Program-made: the position numbers and the translations under genes
Notes under the pieces: model-generated
Databases searched by the model: none
Told to the model about the DNA's origin: nothing
Seen by the model: only the letters and a program-made list of their open reading frames with translations
Assembly (NCBI RefSeq): GCF_000003605.2
Contig: NW_003113963.1
Span: 128,038 to 149,246, forward strand
Reading direction: 5' to 3'
Length of the DNA stretch: 21,209 nt
Source of the DNA: Saccoglossus kowalevskii
Taxonomy: Eukaryota > Hemichordata > Enteropneusta > Harrimaniidae
Shown: positions 20,978-21,209 of the stretch, one piece after another
Layout of the letters: each line of letters opens with the position of its first letter
Position numbering within the stretch: position 1 is the first letter of the stretch

Positions 20978-21118
20978 GGATCTGCTCTGCTAGGATTGCC
21001 CTTATAATCACTTTTGTTGGCGATCCACTTTCCTAGGATTGCCCTTATAATCACTTTTTCGTTTTGTTGGCGATCCGCTCTGCTAGGATTGCCCTTATAA
21101 TAACTTTTGTCGTTTTGT
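20978..21118. repeat. Three-copy tandem repeat of 43-53 bp
   Basis: Each copy contains gatcc/t, an actttc- or gctctg-type box, then ctaggattgcccttataat and acttttg. Copies start near 20979, 21021 and 21072. The spacing differs because the linker gained an extra ttcgttttg. Confidence 0.85.
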
Positions 21119-21131
21119 GTGTGTGTGTGTG
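21114..21131. repeat. GT dinucleotide microsatellite
   Basis: A run of tg repeats directly follows the three-copy tandem repeat. Confidence 0.9.
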
Positions 21132-21209
21132 ATTTCCAGTGTTTTCACGTATGATTTCTTCTGTGATTTGTTTGGCTTGGCCGATTTCTTTCAAACTGGC
21201 AGGTAGGTC

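Noticed and set aside
1-21209. tRNA or rRNA genes
   Set aside because: I saw no cloverleaf with A and B boxes and no conserved rRNA segment by eye; a covariance-model scan was not possible.

Overview
The window looks like a piece of invertebrate animal nuclear DNA. It is AT-rich and its protein-coding segments are split by GT..AG introns. Long stretches hold no gene, and there are many short transposon remnants, microsatellites and poly-G tracts. The gene content (a peropsin-group opsin, a histamine N-methyltransferase-like enzyme and a shuffled ubiquitin-pathway gene) together with Helentron/pearl-like, hAT-like and DIRS/Ngaro-like elements best fits an invertebrate deuterostome. Amphioxus (Branchiostoma) is my first guess. 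The species call is an inference, not a demonstration.

Layout. 1-1555 is a 30-bp minisatellite of about 51 units. 2526-6533 (+) is a seven-exon gene whose exons join in frame into a 504-residue protein: the DUSP and ubiquitin-like region of the USP4/USP11/USP15 deubiquitinases, then a long charged coiled coil, then a KCTD-type BTB/T1 domain, with no protease domain. This fusion is the most unusual item in the window. One of its introns carries a nested pair of MITEs. 6534-8204 is gene-free. 8205-9048 is a pearl/HINE-like (Helentron-type) non-autonomous element with five copies of a ~158-bp repeat and a terminal hairpin. 9049-10370 is mostly empty, with a CpG-rich, YY1-like patch near 9970. 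10371-10719 is a MITE with a second copy at 17059-17361.

11260-14428 (+) is a five-exon opsin of 306 residues, close to the peropsin (RRH) group. It keeps the retinal lysine but has altered CWxP and NPxxY motifs. 14714-15939 is a complete non-autonomous hAT-type transposon with perfect 14-bp ends and a perfect 8-bp target duplication. About 17500-18350 (-) is a decayed DIRS/Ngaro-like reverse transcriptase/RNase H fragment. 19519-20439 (-) is an intronless histamine N-methyltransferase-like gene with a poly(A) signal just past its stop. A three-copy tandem repeat and a GT microsatellite lie near the right edge.

The three genes are not an operon and show no sign of a shared pathway. They are independent loci separated by mobile-element debris. 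The fusion gene would belong to ubiquitin signalling, the opsin to light detection or retinal isomerisation, and the methyltransferase to small-amine metabolism.
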